Shown here in pieces: positions 7,137 through 15,865 of a stretch of 64,000 nt of DNA. Every line of letters starts with the position of its first letter. Within the stretch, counting starts at the first letter, position 1. The notes under the pieces are model-generated. The model saw only the letters and a list, made by a program, of their open reading frames with translations. It was not told the DNA's origin and searched no databases. The position numbers and the translations under genes are program-made. This stretch comes from Flavobacterium sp. CF108 (GTDB lineage Bacteria; Bacteroidota; Bacteroidia; Flavobacteriales; Flavobacteriaceae). Location of the stretch: contig NZ_FQWW01000008.1 of NCBI RefSeq assembly GCF_900129795.1, positions 73,480 through 137,479 on the forward strand. Direction: 5' to 3'.

Positions 7137-9407
7137 ATGAATAAGATATCAAATAAATCGAAAATTGTTTTTCTTTCAACATTTCCTCCAACACAATGTG
7201 GAATAGCAACTTATACTCAAGATACAATTAAAGGAATTACCGATATTTTTGGTAAATCAATAACTTGTGAAATTTGTGAACTGGTCGATAAGCCGCAGAC
7301 AAATTCAACACAAGCCTTTACATTAAATACAAAAGAAAGAGCCGAATACACAAAAGTTGCCGAAGAAATTAATAAAGATAAAAATGTGAAATTAGTTCAC
7401 ATTCAGCATGAATTTGGTTTATTTGGCGGTAACTATGGCGATCATTTACTAGATTTTTTAAATGCAGTAAAAAAACCTTTAACCTATACTTTTCACAGCG
7501 TTATTCCAAACCCGAATAACGAATTGAAAACCTTTGTAAAATTACTTTTAAGCTACAGTAATTCTGTTTTTGTAATGACAAACCAGTCAAAAGAAATTTT
7601 GATAACAGACTACGATATTGAGGAAGACATCATTACAACTGTACCACACGGAACCCATATTGTAATTTATGAAGAACCGGCACAAGCAAAAGTAAAATTT
7701 GATATTCAGGACAAAATTGTGCTCTCAACTTTTGGACTTTTGGGCGAAGGAAAAAATATCGAAACCGGTTTACAAGCTTTAGCCAAAATCGTAGAGAAAG
7801 AACCAAACGTATTATATTTAATTATTGGCAAAACACATCCAAATTTAATTAAAGATGGTGTCGATGCTTACAGAGATAAACTGGAAGCAATTGTTGACGA
7901 ATTAAATTTACACAACAATGTTCGCTTCATCAATCAATATTTAGATACTGAGGAACTTTTAGAATATTTAAAAGCAACCGATATTTATTTATTTACTTCA
8001 AAAGATCCCAATCAGGCTGTAAGCGGCACTTTTGCTTATGCAATGAGCTGCGCCTGCCCTATGGTTGCATCAAAAATTGCGCATACAAGAGAAGTTTTAA
8101 CTTCAGACTGCGGTGTTTTGGTTGACATTGGAAATGTGGATCAATTTGCAGAAGAAACATTAAAATTAATTTCTGATGAAAATTTAAGACGTGAGATGGG
8201 AATCAATGCCTTTACCAAAATGAGAGCTTCATCTTGGGAAAACGGTGCATTAACCCACATGAATACTTATAAAAAATTAATCGAAAATCCATCAGATGTC
8301 AAATACAGTTATCCGAACATTCAGTTAAGACATATCAAAAGATTGACGACAGATTTGGGAATTATCCAGTTTAGTAAAATTTCGGTTCCGGATTTGGGGT
8401 CCGGTTATACTTTAGATGATAATGCCCGTGCTTTGATCGCCTTTTGTATGCATTATAAATTAACCAGAGACAAAGACGATCTTCCATACATTTTAATTTA
8501 TTTGGATTTTATCGAAAGATGCCAGAAACCAAAAGGAAATTTCATCAATTATGTCGATCAGGAAAATCGTGAACATATTGAACAAAATGCCGAAGTTAAT
8601 TTAGAAGATTCAAATGCAAGAGCAATTTGGGCTTTAGGAACCGTAGTTTCAAATTCAGATATTCTGCCTGAAAACATTTCTAAAAAAGCAGCAAAATGCT
8701 TTCTGAATTCATTAAAATGGGCAGAAAACATTCAATCACCGCGTTCTATTGGTTTTGCAACAAAAGGATTGTATTTATATCATAATGCAATTCCAAATTT
8801 ATATGTGGCGGCCATTATCAATAAACTAAATACCAAATTACTGGCCAATTACGAAGATACAGCATCTGAAGACTGGCAGTGGTTTGAAAATTATTTAACG
8901 TACGGAAACGGAATTCTGCCGGAATCTATGTTGTACGCTTATTTAATTACAAACAAAGCAGTTTACAAAAAAGTGGCGTTAGATTCGTTAGATTTCCTAC
9001 TGTCGAAAACATTTACAGACGGAAATTTTAAAGCAATTTCAAATCAAAGCTGGTACCACAAAGGTGCAGAACCACAGCAATACGGAGAACAGCCAATTGA
9101 TGTTACGTACACCATTCAGACTTTAAATGCTTTTTATAACGCTTTTGAAACTCCGGAATATAGAAAAAAAATGAAAATTGCATTTAACTGGTTTTTAGGA
9201 AAAAATCATTTAAATCAAATTATGTACAATCCCGTAAGCGGCGGCGGTTATGACGGTCTTGAAAAAAACAATGTAAACCTAAATCAGGGAGCAGAATCAA
9301 CCGTATGTTACTTAACCGCAAGATTAATAATGGAAAAATTTGCTCAAGACGAATCTAAAGTTATTCCCTTAAATAAATCGAGAACCGGCGTAGCGATCAA
9401 CTTATAG
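7137..9407 (+). CDS. GT4-family glycosyltransferase fused to a C-terminal alpha/alpha-barrel domain
   Basis: 756 residues from ATG 7137 (in-frame starts at 7062 GTG and 7071 ATG add 22-25 residues; 7137 is preferred because the Rossmann strand KIVFLSTFPPTQCGIATYT follows at once). Residues about 8-375 are a GT-B glycosyltransferase of family 4: HIQHEFGLFGG, LLGEGKNIETGLQALAKI, and DIYLFTSKDPNQAVSGTFAY with the sugar-nucleotide site near TLGS-type residues. Residues about 385-750 are helical with aromatic, His and acidic repeats (DNARALIAFCMHY, EDSNARAIWALGTV, EDWQWFENYLTYGNGILPES), like a six-hairpin toroid. Homologues are cytosolic enzymes of glycan or glycoside synthesis; acceptor unknown. 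Monocistronic, with its own terminator. Confidence 0.85.
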   Translation: MNKISNKSKIVFLSTFPPTQCGIATYTQDTIKGITDIFGKSITCEICELVDKPQTNSTQAFTLNTKERAEYTKVAEEINKDKNVKLVHIQHEFGLFGGNYGDHLLDFLNAVKKPLTYTFHSVIPNPNNELKTFVKLLLSYSNSVFVMTNQSKEILITDYDIEEDIITTVPHGTHIVIYEEPAQAKVKFDIQDKIVLSTFGLLGEGKNIETGLQALAKIVEKEPNVLYLIIGKTHPNLIKDGVDAYRDKLEAIVDELNLHNNVRFINQYLDTEELLEYLKATDIYLFTSKDPNQAVSGTFAYAMSCACPMVASKIAHTREVLTSDCGVLVDIGNVDQFAEETLKLISDENLRREMGINAFTKMRASSWENGALTHMNTYKKLIENPSDVKYSYPNIQLRHIKRLTTDLGIIQFSKISVPDLGSGYTLDDNARALIAFCMHYKLTRDKDDLPYILIYLDFIERCQKPKGNFINYVDQENREHIEQNAEVNLEDSNARAIWALGTVVSNSDILPENISKKAAKCFLNSLKWAENIQSPRSIGFATKGLYLYHNAIPNLYVAAIINKLNTKLLANYEDTASEDWQWFENYLTYGNGILPESMLYAYLITNKAVYKKVALDSLDFLLSKTFTDGNFKAISNQSWYHKGAEPQQYGEQPIDVTYTIQTLNAFYNAFETPEYRKKMKIAFNWFLGKNHLNQIMYNPVSGGGYDGLEKNNVNLNQGAESTVCYLTARLIMEKFAQDESKVIPLNKSRTGVAINL

Positions 9408-9423
9408 ATAAATTCCAATTAAA

Positions 9424-9462
9424 AAATTCCAAATCCCAAATTGAATTTTGGAATTTAAAATT
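9424..9462. repeat. AT-rich hairpin, AAATTCCAAA / TTTGGAATTT
   Basis: AAATTCCAAA and TTTGGAATTT flank an 11-base loop just after the glycosyltransferase stop codon. It may help terminate or stabilise the transcript. Confidence 0.5.
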
Positions 9463-9509
9463 TGTAGTTTTATAACGCAATAGACTGACCAAAATTCTAT
9501 TAAACCCGG

Positions 9510-9543
9510 AAAATCCCTTTCTTAATGAGAGGGATTTTTTGTT
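9510..9543 (+). terminator. intrinsic terminator
   Basis: AAATCCCT and AGGGATTT form a stem around TTCTTAATGAG-type loop, then TTTTTTGTTT. It ends the glycosyltransferase transcript. A near-identical hairpin closes the FabF-like gene at 11466-11498. Confidence 0.85.
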
Positions 9544-9583
9544 TACAGCAATAATTAATCTTAAAAATAAACTAAATAAATTT

Positions 9584-9611
9584 ACCTATCTACTAATAGG
9601 TAGTATATTTG
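9584..9611 (+). promoter_or_regulatory. promoter with overlapping palindromic operator of the TetR gene
   Basis: ACCTAT and ATAGGT (9584-9589 and 9596-9601) form an inverted repeat with a 6-base spacer. It lies directly against the -7 element TATATTTG (9604-9611), with TTTA at 9581-9584 placed 19 bases upstream as a weak -33 box. The ATG follows at 9628. This is the expected layout for self-repression by the TetR protein. Confidence 0.7.
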
Positions 9612-9627
9612 TCAAAAAATTACTGCC

Positions 9628-10185
9628 ATGACAACACGAGAAAATATTATAGAAAAAGCAGATCAGTTTATTCGAAACAAAGGCTACAATGCTTTTAGTT
9701 TTAAAGATATTTCAAATGATATTGGCATCAAAACCGCTTCTATTCATTACCACTTCCCTACTAAATCAGATCTTGGTGTGGCAACCATTAAAGAACACAT
9801 TGCCCGATGTGAAGCTTTAAAAAAAGAAGTTGCCAATGAATCGCCATTAACAAAACTGCAAGCTTTTTTAGAAGTACAGGCACAGATAAAAAAAGAAAAT
9901 AAAGTCTGCATTGTAGGTTCATTAGCTACCGATTTAAACACTTTAGATGATGCTATAAAAGCAGAACTGCAAGTATTTGCTCAAATCGTAATCAGCTGGC
10001 TTACTGAAATTTTAATTGAAGGAAAAGAACTCAAAATATTTGATTTTGAAATGGCACCAAGAACAAAAGCCATAATGATTATAACCAATATGGTTGCCAT
10101 TGTACAGCTTTCGAGACTTACAAACGATAATGATTTTGACTTGGTAAGAGAAACAATATTAACAGAATTAAGACCTAAAAAATAA
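9628..10185 (+). CDS. TetR/AcrR-family transcriptional regulator
   Basis: 185 residues. The N-terminal 50 residues carry the TetR helix-turn-helix (FSFKDISNDIGIKTASIHYHFPTKSDLG), including the invariant YHF-xxK-xxL end. The remaining 130 residues form the helical ligand pocket, with CIVGSLATDLNTL resembling regulators of the YxaF/LmrA kind. Its stop overlaps the ATG of a ketoacyl synthase gene by one base (TAATG), so the two are translationally coupled. Likely autorepressor through the palindrome at 9584-9601; the effector may be a fatty acid or related compound, by context only. Confidence 0.9.
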   Translation: MTTRENIIEKADQFIRNKGYNAFSFKDISNDIGIKTASIHYHFPTKSDLGVATIKEHIARCEALKKEVANESPLTKLQAFLEVQAQIKKENKVCIVGSLATDLNTLDDAIKAELQVFAQIVISWLTEILIEGKELKIFDFEMAPRTKAIMIITNMVAIVQLSRLTNDNDFDLVRETILTELRPKK

Positions 10186-11429
10186 TGAAAAGAGTTGTAG
10201 TAACAGGATTAGGAGCAGTAACTCCTATTGGAAATAATGTTCAGGAATTTTGGAATTCATTAATTAACGGAGTCAGCGGTGCCGCTCCCATAACAAGATT
10301 TGACACCACACAATTCAAAACTAAATTTGCATGCGAAGTTAAAAACTTTGATGCTTCGCCTATTTTTGAGAAAAACGAAATTAGAAAATACGATCTTTTC
10401 ACGCAGTATGCTTTGTATGCCACAGACGAAGCCGTAAAAAATGCCAATATCGATTTTGATTCCTTAAACAAAAACCGAATTGGAGTTATTTGGGGATGCG
10501 GCGACGGCGGAATTTCAACTTTTGAAGAGCAAATTGGAGAATATAAATTAGGAAATGGTACACCAAGATTCAGTCCGTTTTTTATTCCGAAGAGAATTGT
10601 GAATATAGCGTCAGGAGTTATTTCGATTAAATATGGACTTCGAGGAATTAACTATACAACTGCTGCTGCCTGTTCTGCCAGCAATACTGCAATCATAGAT
10701 GCTTTCAATTATATTCGCTGGGGCAAAGCAGATATGATGATCACTGGCGGTTCTGAAGCTTCGGTTACAGAATCTTCAATTGGCGGTTTTAATGCTTCAA
10801 AAGCATTGTCTACCTTAAATAATGATTACAGCAAAGCTTCACGCCCTTTTGATTCAACAAGAGACGGATTTGTTTTAGGCGAAGGCGCCGGCGTTGTGAT
10901 ATTAGAAAGCTACGAACATGCCATAAAAAGAAACGCTGTAATTCTAGCTGAAATTGTAGGCGGAGGTTTAGCTGCAGATGCTTACCATTTAACAGGAACG
11001 CATCCTGAAGGTGAAGGTGCAGTTTTAGGAATGGAACTTGCGCTTGAAGAAGCCGGGATTTCTCCAGATCAAATTGATTACATTAATGCACATGCAACTT
11101 CTACTCCAACGGGAGATTTAAGCGAACTTAAAGCTGTTGAAAAAGTTTTTGGAATAAACCCAAATGCGAATATTAGTGCCACAAAATCAATGACCGGACA
11201 TTTACTTGGCGGTGCCGGAGCAATTGAAGCGATTGCCTGCATCAAAGCGGTTCAGGAAAATATTATTCCGCCAACAATAAACACACAAGAAGCTGAACCA
11301 GAATTTGCCGATAAATTTAATTTGACACTTGGAAAAGCACAATCCAGAGAAGTGAATTATGCCATGAGTAATACTTTTGGTTTTGGCGGTCACGTTGCCA
11401 GTTCGATATTTAAAAAATTTACAGAATAA
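10185..11429 (+). CDS. beta-ketoacyl-[acyl-carrier-protein] synthase (FabF-like, KAS II type)
   Basis: A 414-residue condensing enzyme with the full catalytic set: nucleophile Cys163 in AAACSASNTAI, His303 in NAHATSTPTGD and His339 in SMTGHLLGGAGAIEA, with Lys334 nearby. Length and the closing SNTFGFGGHVASSIF are normal for FabF. It elongates acyl-ACP with malonyl-ACP in the cytosol. Its position behind a TetR gene and not in a fab cluster suggests a regulated paralogue and not the housekeeping enzyme. Coupled to the TetR gene by TAATG and followed by a terminator. Confidence 0.9.
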   Translation: MKRVVVTGLGAVTPIGNNVQEFWNSLINGVSGAAPITRFDTTQFKTKFACEVKNFDASPIFEKNEIRKYDLFTQYALYATDEAVKNANIDFDSLNKNRIGVIWGCGDGGISTFEEQIGEYKLGNGTPRFSPFFIPKRIVNIASGVISIKYGLRGINYTTAAACSASNTAIIDAFNYIRWGKADMMITGGSEASVTESSIGGFNASKALSTLNNDYSKASRPFDSTRDGFVLGEGAGVVILESYEHAIKRNAVILAEIVGGGLAADAYHLTGTHPEGEGAVLGMELALEEAGISPDQIDYINAHATSTPTGDLSELKAVEKVFGINPNANISATKSMTGHLLGGAGAIEAIACIKAVQENIIPPTINTQEAEPEFADKFNLTLGKAQSREVNYAMSNTFGFGGHVASSIFKKFTE

Positions 11430-11465
11430 AGAGCGAATTTACAAGCTCAAAAAGCGAATTATATT

Positions 11466-11498
11466 AAAAATCCCTTTCCTAAAGAAAGGGATTTTTTG
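11466..11498 (+). terminator. intrinsic terminator of the tetR-fabF-like unit
   Basis: AAATCCCTTTC and GAAAGGGATTT pair around CTAAA, then TTTTTTGTTTG. Strong stem of 10-11 bp. Confidence 0.9.
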
Positions 11499-11685
11499 TT
11501 TGTATAAACTGCAACGTCAATCTACTAAATATATTGTGATTTTATGAAAATTATATAAGGCTCAAAAAAAGTTGTGTAAAGTATTTTAACAAGTATAGAA
11601 GTAACTTTCATATATAATTTAAAAAGTGCCTTAAACTGTTAAATAATTGATTTTCAAACCATACCTAACTTAAAAACAAAACATT

Positions 11686-12450
11686 TTGATTCTCAGCCTA
11701 AAAAATACATTCGCACAAATTGGAGACGCAGCATTGTTTGCCAAAAGGTTTTTTAAGGAGGTTTTTATTCCTCCTTATGAGGCTAAAGAGTTTTTGAAAC
11801 AATGTTACATCATAGGTTACAAATCATTGCCTTTGGTGGCAATTACAGGTTTTATTATGGGATTAGTGCTTACGCTTCAATCCAGACCAACTTTGGTGAA
11901 ATTTGGTGCCGAAAGCTGGCTTCCCGGAATGGTGGCACTCTCCTTAATTAGAGAAATTGCGCCGGTTATTACAGCCTTAATCTGCGCCGGAAAAATTTCG
12001 TCAGGAATTGGTGCCGAATTAGGTTCAATGAAAGTAACGGAGCAAATCGATGCCATGGAAGTTTCAGCCATCAATCCTTACAACTATTTGGTCGTAACCA
12101 GAATTTTAGCCTGTACGTTAATGGTTCCAATATTAGTGATTTTTGCTGATGCTATTGGAATTGTCGGCGGCTATGTTGGCATCAATATTCACGGCGATGT
12201 CAATTTCTATCGTTTTTTAACCCAGATTATTCAATCTTTAGAATTCTCAGATCTGATTCCGGCAACGATAAAAACATTCTTCTTTGGCTATTTCATCGGG
12301 ATGATTGGCTGTTATAAAGGATTCAATGCCGCAAACGGAACAGAAAGTGTAGGACGCGCTGCAAACTCGGCCGTAGTGACAGCTTCTTTAAGCATATTTA
12401 TTATTGATATGGTTGCCGTACAATTAACCGATTTAATTTACTTAAAATGA
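11686..12450 (+). CDS. mlaE: MlaE-family ABC transporter permease (MCE lipid transport)
   Basis: 254 residues beginning at a TTG codon (the frame is closed 15 bases upstream and no ATG precedes the conserved region). MlaE/YrbE hallmarks: a basic amphipathic N-terminus, VAITGFIMGLVLTLQSRPTL, LIREIAPVITALICAGKISSG, and GAELGSMKVTEQIDAMEVSA, followed by five to six transmembrane helices. It forms the membrane part of an MCE system that moves phospholipids between the inner and outer membranes. Overlaps the ATPase gene by 4 bases (ATGA). Confidence 0.92.
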   Translation: MILSLKNTFAQIGDAALFAKRFFKEVFIPPYEAKEFLKQCYIIGYKSLPLVAITGFIMGLVLTLQSRPTLVKFGAESWLPGMVALSLIREIAPVITALICAGKISSGIGAELGSMKVTEQIDAMEVSAINPYNYLVVTRILACTLMVPILVIFADAIGIVGGYVGINIHGDVNFYRFLTQIIQSLEFSDLIPATIKTFFFGYFIGMIGCYKGFNAANGTESVGRAANSAVVTASLSIFIIDMVAVQLTDLIYLK

Positions 12451-13226
12451 TTAAAGAAGAAAAAAATAGCGAACCAAAATCAAAAGCTAAAAAACAGACT
12501 CCAATCATTGAAATTAAGGATCTGCACAAAACTTTTGGTAAAGACAACGAAATTCTGAAAGGTATAAATTTAACCGTAAATAAAGGCGAAGATTTAGTGA
12601 TCCTGGGCCGTTCGGGTTCTGGAAAATCGGTAACTATAAAATGCATTGTGGGTTTAATTGAACCTGATCAAGGCGAAATAAAAGTATTTAATGAAGATGT
12701 GTTGAATCTTTCAAAAGATGAATTAAATAAAATAAGGGTCAAAATTGGATTTTTATTTCAGAGCGGCGCTTTATACGACTCAATGTCCGTTAGAGAAAAC
12801 CTCGCGTTTACGCTTCGTGCACACAAAAGAGAGTTAACCGAAGATGAAGTAGAAAATGAAGTTATTGAAGCACTTGAAAGTGTAGGTCTTGGCGATGCAA
12901 TCGACAAAATGCCGGCAGAATTATCAGGCGGAATGAGAAAGAGAATTGGTTTAGCAAGAACGCTGATTTTAAAACCGGAAATCATTTTGTACGACGAACC
13001 TACTACAGGTTTAGATACGATTACTTCAAGAGAAATCAGTGAATTAATCCTGGATGTCAAACACAAACAAAAAACCTCATCGATCATTATTACGCACGAT
13101 ATGGCCTGCGCCAAAATGACTGCAGACAGGATTATGGTTTTAAAAGACGGCGTCATTCATGCCGAAGGAACATACGAAGAATTAGAGAAAGACGAAGACG
13201 AATGGGTACGTTCATTTTTTGAATAA
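12447..13226 (+). CDS. mlaF: MlaF-family ABC transporter ATP-binding protein
   Basis: 259-residue ATPase of the MCE lipid transporter. Walker A GRSGSGKS at residues 54-61, Q-loop FLFQSGALYDSMSV, signature LSGGMRKRIGLARTL, Walker B ILYDEPTTGLD and the switch His in IIITHDM are all present. FQSGALYDSMSVREN is characteristic of the MlaF branch. About 22 residues before the domain are Lys-rich. It overlaps the permease gene by 4 bases and is followed 23 bases later by the MCE-domain gene. Confidence 0.95.
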   Translation: MIKEEKNSEPKSKAKKQTPIIEIKDLHKTFGKDNEILKGINLTVNKGEDLVILGRSGSGKSVTIKCIVGLIEPDQGEIKVFNEDVLNLSKDELNKIRVKIGFLFQSGALYDSMSVRENLAFTLRAHKRELTEDEVENEVIEALESVGLGDAIDKMPAELSGGMRKRIGLARTLILKPEIILYDEPTTGLDTITSREISELILDVKHKQKTSSIIITHDMACAKMTADRIMVLKDGVIHAEGTYEELEKDEDEWVRSFFE

Positions 13227-13249
13227 AGCAAAATAAAACATTAGAAATC

Positions 13250-14053
13250 ATGGAGAAGCAATCTGGATATACTTGGAAATTAGGAATGTTTGTAACAGTT
13301 GGGCTGCTGCTTTTTATAATGGCCATTTATTTTATCGGAAAACAAAAAAATCTGTTTGGTTCAACATTCCATATCACATCAAAATTTAAAACGGTCAGCG
13401 GTTTAGAAGTGGGAAACAACGTCCGCTTTTCAGGTATTAACATTGGTACAGTCGAAGAAATCCGGTTAATAAATGATTCATCGGTAGTCGTTTCAATGGT
13501 TATAAAAGATGAAGTCCGCGAATTCATAAAAACAGATGCCCGTGCCAGCATTGGTTCTGACGGATTAATGGGCGACAAAGTCCTTACTATTATGCCCGGC
13601 GTAAAATCGACAAAAATCATCGAAGACAATGGAGCCATCGCTTCTATCAACGGAATAGAAATGAATGACATTATGAAAAGCGTTAAGAAAAGCGTTGACA
13701 ACGTTGGCGTTATTTCTGAAGAGCTGGCCATTTTCAGCCGCAGTATGAATAACGGAAACGGCGCTTTGGCGAGATTAGTCCGCGATGATAAAATGGCAAA
13801 CAGCGTTTCGAATACGCTTTCAAATTTAGAAACCGGTACAAAAGGTTTCAGTGAAAATATGGAAGCAGCAAAAAGCAATTTCCTTTTTAGAGGTTACTTC
13901 AAGAAAAAAGAAAAGGAAAAAGAAAAACAGAAAGAAGAAATAAAAGAGAAAAAAGAAGAACAACAGGAAAAAGAAGCCAAAGCTAAAGAAGAGAAAGAAA
14001 AACAGGAAAAACAAAAAGCTGAAGACGCTAAGAAAGAGCCTGAAAAGAAATAA
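13250..14053 (+). CDS. mlaD: MlaD-family MCE-domain lipid-binding protein with Lys/Glu-rich tail
   Basis: 267 residues: one N-terminal membrane anchor (residues 10-28, LGMFVTVGLLLFIMAIYFIG), an MCE domain at about 40-120 (TVSGLEVGNNVRFSGINIGT, then DGLMGDKVLTIMPG), a helical stretch, and from about residue 215 a tail made almost only of Lys, Glu, Gln and Ala. The MCE domain sits in the periplasm and forms the ring or tunnel for lipids. The low-complexity tail is unusual for MlaD and probably forms a long charged helix. Third gene of the permease-ATPase-MCE operon. Confidence 0.9.
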   Translation: MEKQSGYTWKLGMFVTVGLLLFIMAIYFIGKQKNLFGSTFHITSKFKTVSGLEVGNNVRFSGINIGTVEEIRLINDSSVVVSMVIKDEVREFIKTDARASIGSDGLMGDKVLTIMPGVKSTKIIEDNGAIASINGIEMNDIMKSVKKSVDNVGVISEELAIFSRSMNNGNGALARLVRDDKMANSVSNTLSNLETGTKGFSENMEAAKSNFLFRGYFKKKEKEKEKQKEEIKEKKEEQQEKEAKAKEEKEKQEKQKAEDAKKEPEKK

Positions 14054-14068
14054 TAAAAACGCTGCGCC

Positions 14069-14452
14069 ATGAAAACTTCATTTAAAAATATAAGCCTTAA
14101 AATACTAAAATGGACGGGAATAGTAATAGCAGGAATCCTGCTGTTACTTTTTTTGATTCCATTATTATTTCCCAGAAAAGTGGGCATTACAAAAGGGGCT
14201 TTATTTTTAGAAAATACCACTTTTAATATTATCGATTGTATTGTGGGTATCAATGCCGGATACAAAGATGAAACGCCAACAACAGCTCATTTTGATGCAC
14301 ATTTCAATGTAAAAGATTTCAGCATTCAGCACGCTTACAAAGGAATTCCGATGTTTCATGTTCAGCAAAACAGGTCAGAAATTTATGATGCAGTTTATCA
14401 TGAGAATAATAAAGTAATCAAAAAAGAAAAAATCAGTAAGAAGAAAACCTAA
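14069..14452 (+). pseudogene. probable internally deleted AsmA-like protein remnant
   Basis: A 127-residue open frame. The start (LKILKWTGIVIAGILLLLFL, then IPLLFP) is what AsmA-family membrane proteins of flavobacteria begin with. The following segment (ITKGALFLENTTFNIIDCIV, then AHFDAHFNVKDFSIQHAYKG) resembles the interior of the same family, which normally exceeds 800 residues. Hence it looks like an N-terminus joined to an internal piece by deletion. It lies 16 bases after the MlaD-like gene. It might instead be a genuine short membrane-anchored protein; the family call rests on memory of the pattern. Confidence 0.45.
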
Positions 14453-14463
14453 TTTATAAAGCA

Positions 14464-14596
14464 ATGAAAAAGAAAAAACAAAATGGCGGAAGCATAAAGA
14501 ACCTCTCATTCACTGACCGAAGCACATTCTCAGCATGAGTACAAAGATAAAAACCAAACTAAAAATCGTACTGCAAGAAATAAAACTAAAAAATGA
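14464..14596 (+). pseudogene. small basic protein gene, apparently frameshifted
   Basis: An ATG at 14464 opens MKKKKQNGGSIKN in one frame. From 14504 the +1 frame reads SHSLTEAHSQHEYKDKNQTK and continues with NRTARNKTKK to a TGA at 14594-14596. That TGA overlaps the ATG of the FAD oxidoreductase (ATGA), the usual operon coupling. The two halves look like one short, very basic protein split by a single base, probably in the A-run near 14467-14484. Without the shift, neither frame gives a sensible gene. Confidence 0.4.
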
Positions 14597-15792
14597 AATT
14601 ACGCTCTACAGAAACCTTTTGGCCTCTTATAAGTGCCATGAATACCAGTTATCCTTCTATTGATTCTGATATTAAAACGGAGATTTTAATTGTCGGAGGA
14701 GGAATAACAGGGGCTTTAATGGCTTATAAATTAATTACAGCAGGAAAAAAAATAGTATTAGTTGACCGCCGCGACGTAGCAAACGGCAGTACAGCCGCTA
14801 GTACCGCTTTGCTTCAATATGAAATTGATGTTCCGCTGCACGAACTGATTAAACTTCGGGGTGAAAAATGTGCTGTAGACAGTTATAGAAACGGAAAGAA
14901 AGCCATTTTTGAACTTCGAAATATAATTGATACGATCGAAAGCGACTGCGGATTTGAATTCAAAAAAAGTATTTATTTTACTTCATACAAAAAAGATATT
15001 CCGTTTTTAAAGAACGAATTTAAAGCCAGAAAACAGCGCGATTTTGATGTGACCTGGCTCAATAAATATGATCTTGAAAAAATGGGTTTAAATGCCATTG
15101 CCGCCATCGAATCTAAAACTGCGGCAGTTATGGATCCGTTTAAACTGGCGAACGATTTATTGTATTACTGCTATCAAAACGGAATGCAGATTTTTGACAG
15201 AACGAATATTACTTCTGTCCAAACTCTAAAAGGAAAATGTATTGCACACACCGAAAATAAATGTACGATAACAGCAGATCATGTTGTATACTGCAGCGGT
15301 TATGAAAGTACCGAAACTATTGAAGAAAAAATTGTTGATTTAAAAAGTACGTATGCGCTGGCGTCTGAAGTTGTTCCTGAATTACCTACAATTTTAAAAA
15401 ATGCAGTTATTTGGGATACTTCTTCTCCGTATTATTATTACCGTGCCACTCCAGATAACCGAATTATTATGGGTGGCGGCGATGAAGAATTTAGAGATGC
15501 CAAAAAACGGGATAAAATGCTCCCTAAAAAAGAGGCTTCTTTAATGCGTCAGTTTAAAAGACGATTTCCAAATGTAGAATTCAAATTAGATTATTCCTGG
15601 GCCGGAACTTTTGGCGAAACCAAAGATGGTCTTCCCTATTTTGGAAAACCAGACCCGAAAAAAAAAATTCATTACGTTCTGGGCTTCGGAGGCAACGGAA
15701 TTACTTTCAGCGTTATAGGAATGAACTCCATTGTTGATTCTATAAAAAATAAAAAAAATCAGGATTTGGAGTTTTACAGGTTTGGGCGTTGA
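14593..15792 (+). CDS. FAD-dependent oxidoreductase (DAO family)
   Basis: 399 residues. Residues 32-45 (LIVGGGITGALMAY) are the dinucleotide-binding GxGxxG of the D-amino-acid-oxidase/glycine-oxidase fold, followed by VLVDRRDVANGSTAASTALL, where the acidic residue binds the FAD ribose. DHVVYCSGYES in the middle and FGETKDGLPYFGKP plus HYVLGFGGNGITFS at the end are the typical C-terminal FAD contacts. Closest in style to the YurR/PuuB-like group in which a Rieske domain may follow; none is present here. Substrate unknown. Cytosolic. Confidence 0.88.
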   Translation: MKLRSTETFWPLISAMNTSYPSIDSDIKTEILIVGGGITGALMAYKLITAGKKIVLVDRRDVANGSTAASTALLQYEIDVPLHELIKLRGEKCAVDSYRNGKKAIFELRNIIDTIESDCGFEFKKSIYFTSYKKDIPFLKNEFKARKQRDFDVTWLNKYDLEKMGLNAIAAIESKTAAVMDPFKLANDLLYYCYQNGMQIFDRTNITSVQTLKGKCIAHTENKCTITADHVVYCSGYESTETIEEKIVDLKSTYALASEVVPELPTILKNAVIWDTSSPYYYYRATPDNRIIMGGGDEEFRDAKKRDKMLPKKEASLMRQFKRRFPNVEFKLDYSWAGTFGETKDGLPYFGKPDPKKKIHYVLGFGGNGITFSVIGMNSIVDSIKNKKNQDLEFYRFGR

Positions 15793-15794
15793 AA

Positions 15795-15861
15795 AGATAC
15801 TAAGATGCTAAGGTTCTAAGATACTGAGTTTTTTCCTTAGTTTCTTAGAACCTTAGCAACT
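15795..15861. repeat. imperfect inverted repeat of CTAAG/CTTAG motifs
   Basis: GATGCTAAGGTTCTAAGATA on the left and TTCTTAGAACCTTAGCAAC on the right pair over about 25 bases. It fills the whole gap between two convergent genes and may act as a bidirectional terminator. A related element lies at 17286-17362. Confidence 0.7.
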
Positions 15862-15865
15862 TATA

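Noticed and set aside
13826..14265. Minus-strand frames full of Phe, Ser and Leu opposite the MlaD-like tail
   Set aside because: They mirror the Lys/Glu-rich low-complexity coding strand; codon bias makes long antisense frames.
14535..14663. A 42-codon frame starting MSTKIKTKLKIVLQEIKL
   Set aside because: It runs into the FAD oxidoreductase gene in another frame; the basic-protein frame ending in ATGA at 14593-14596 explains the region better.
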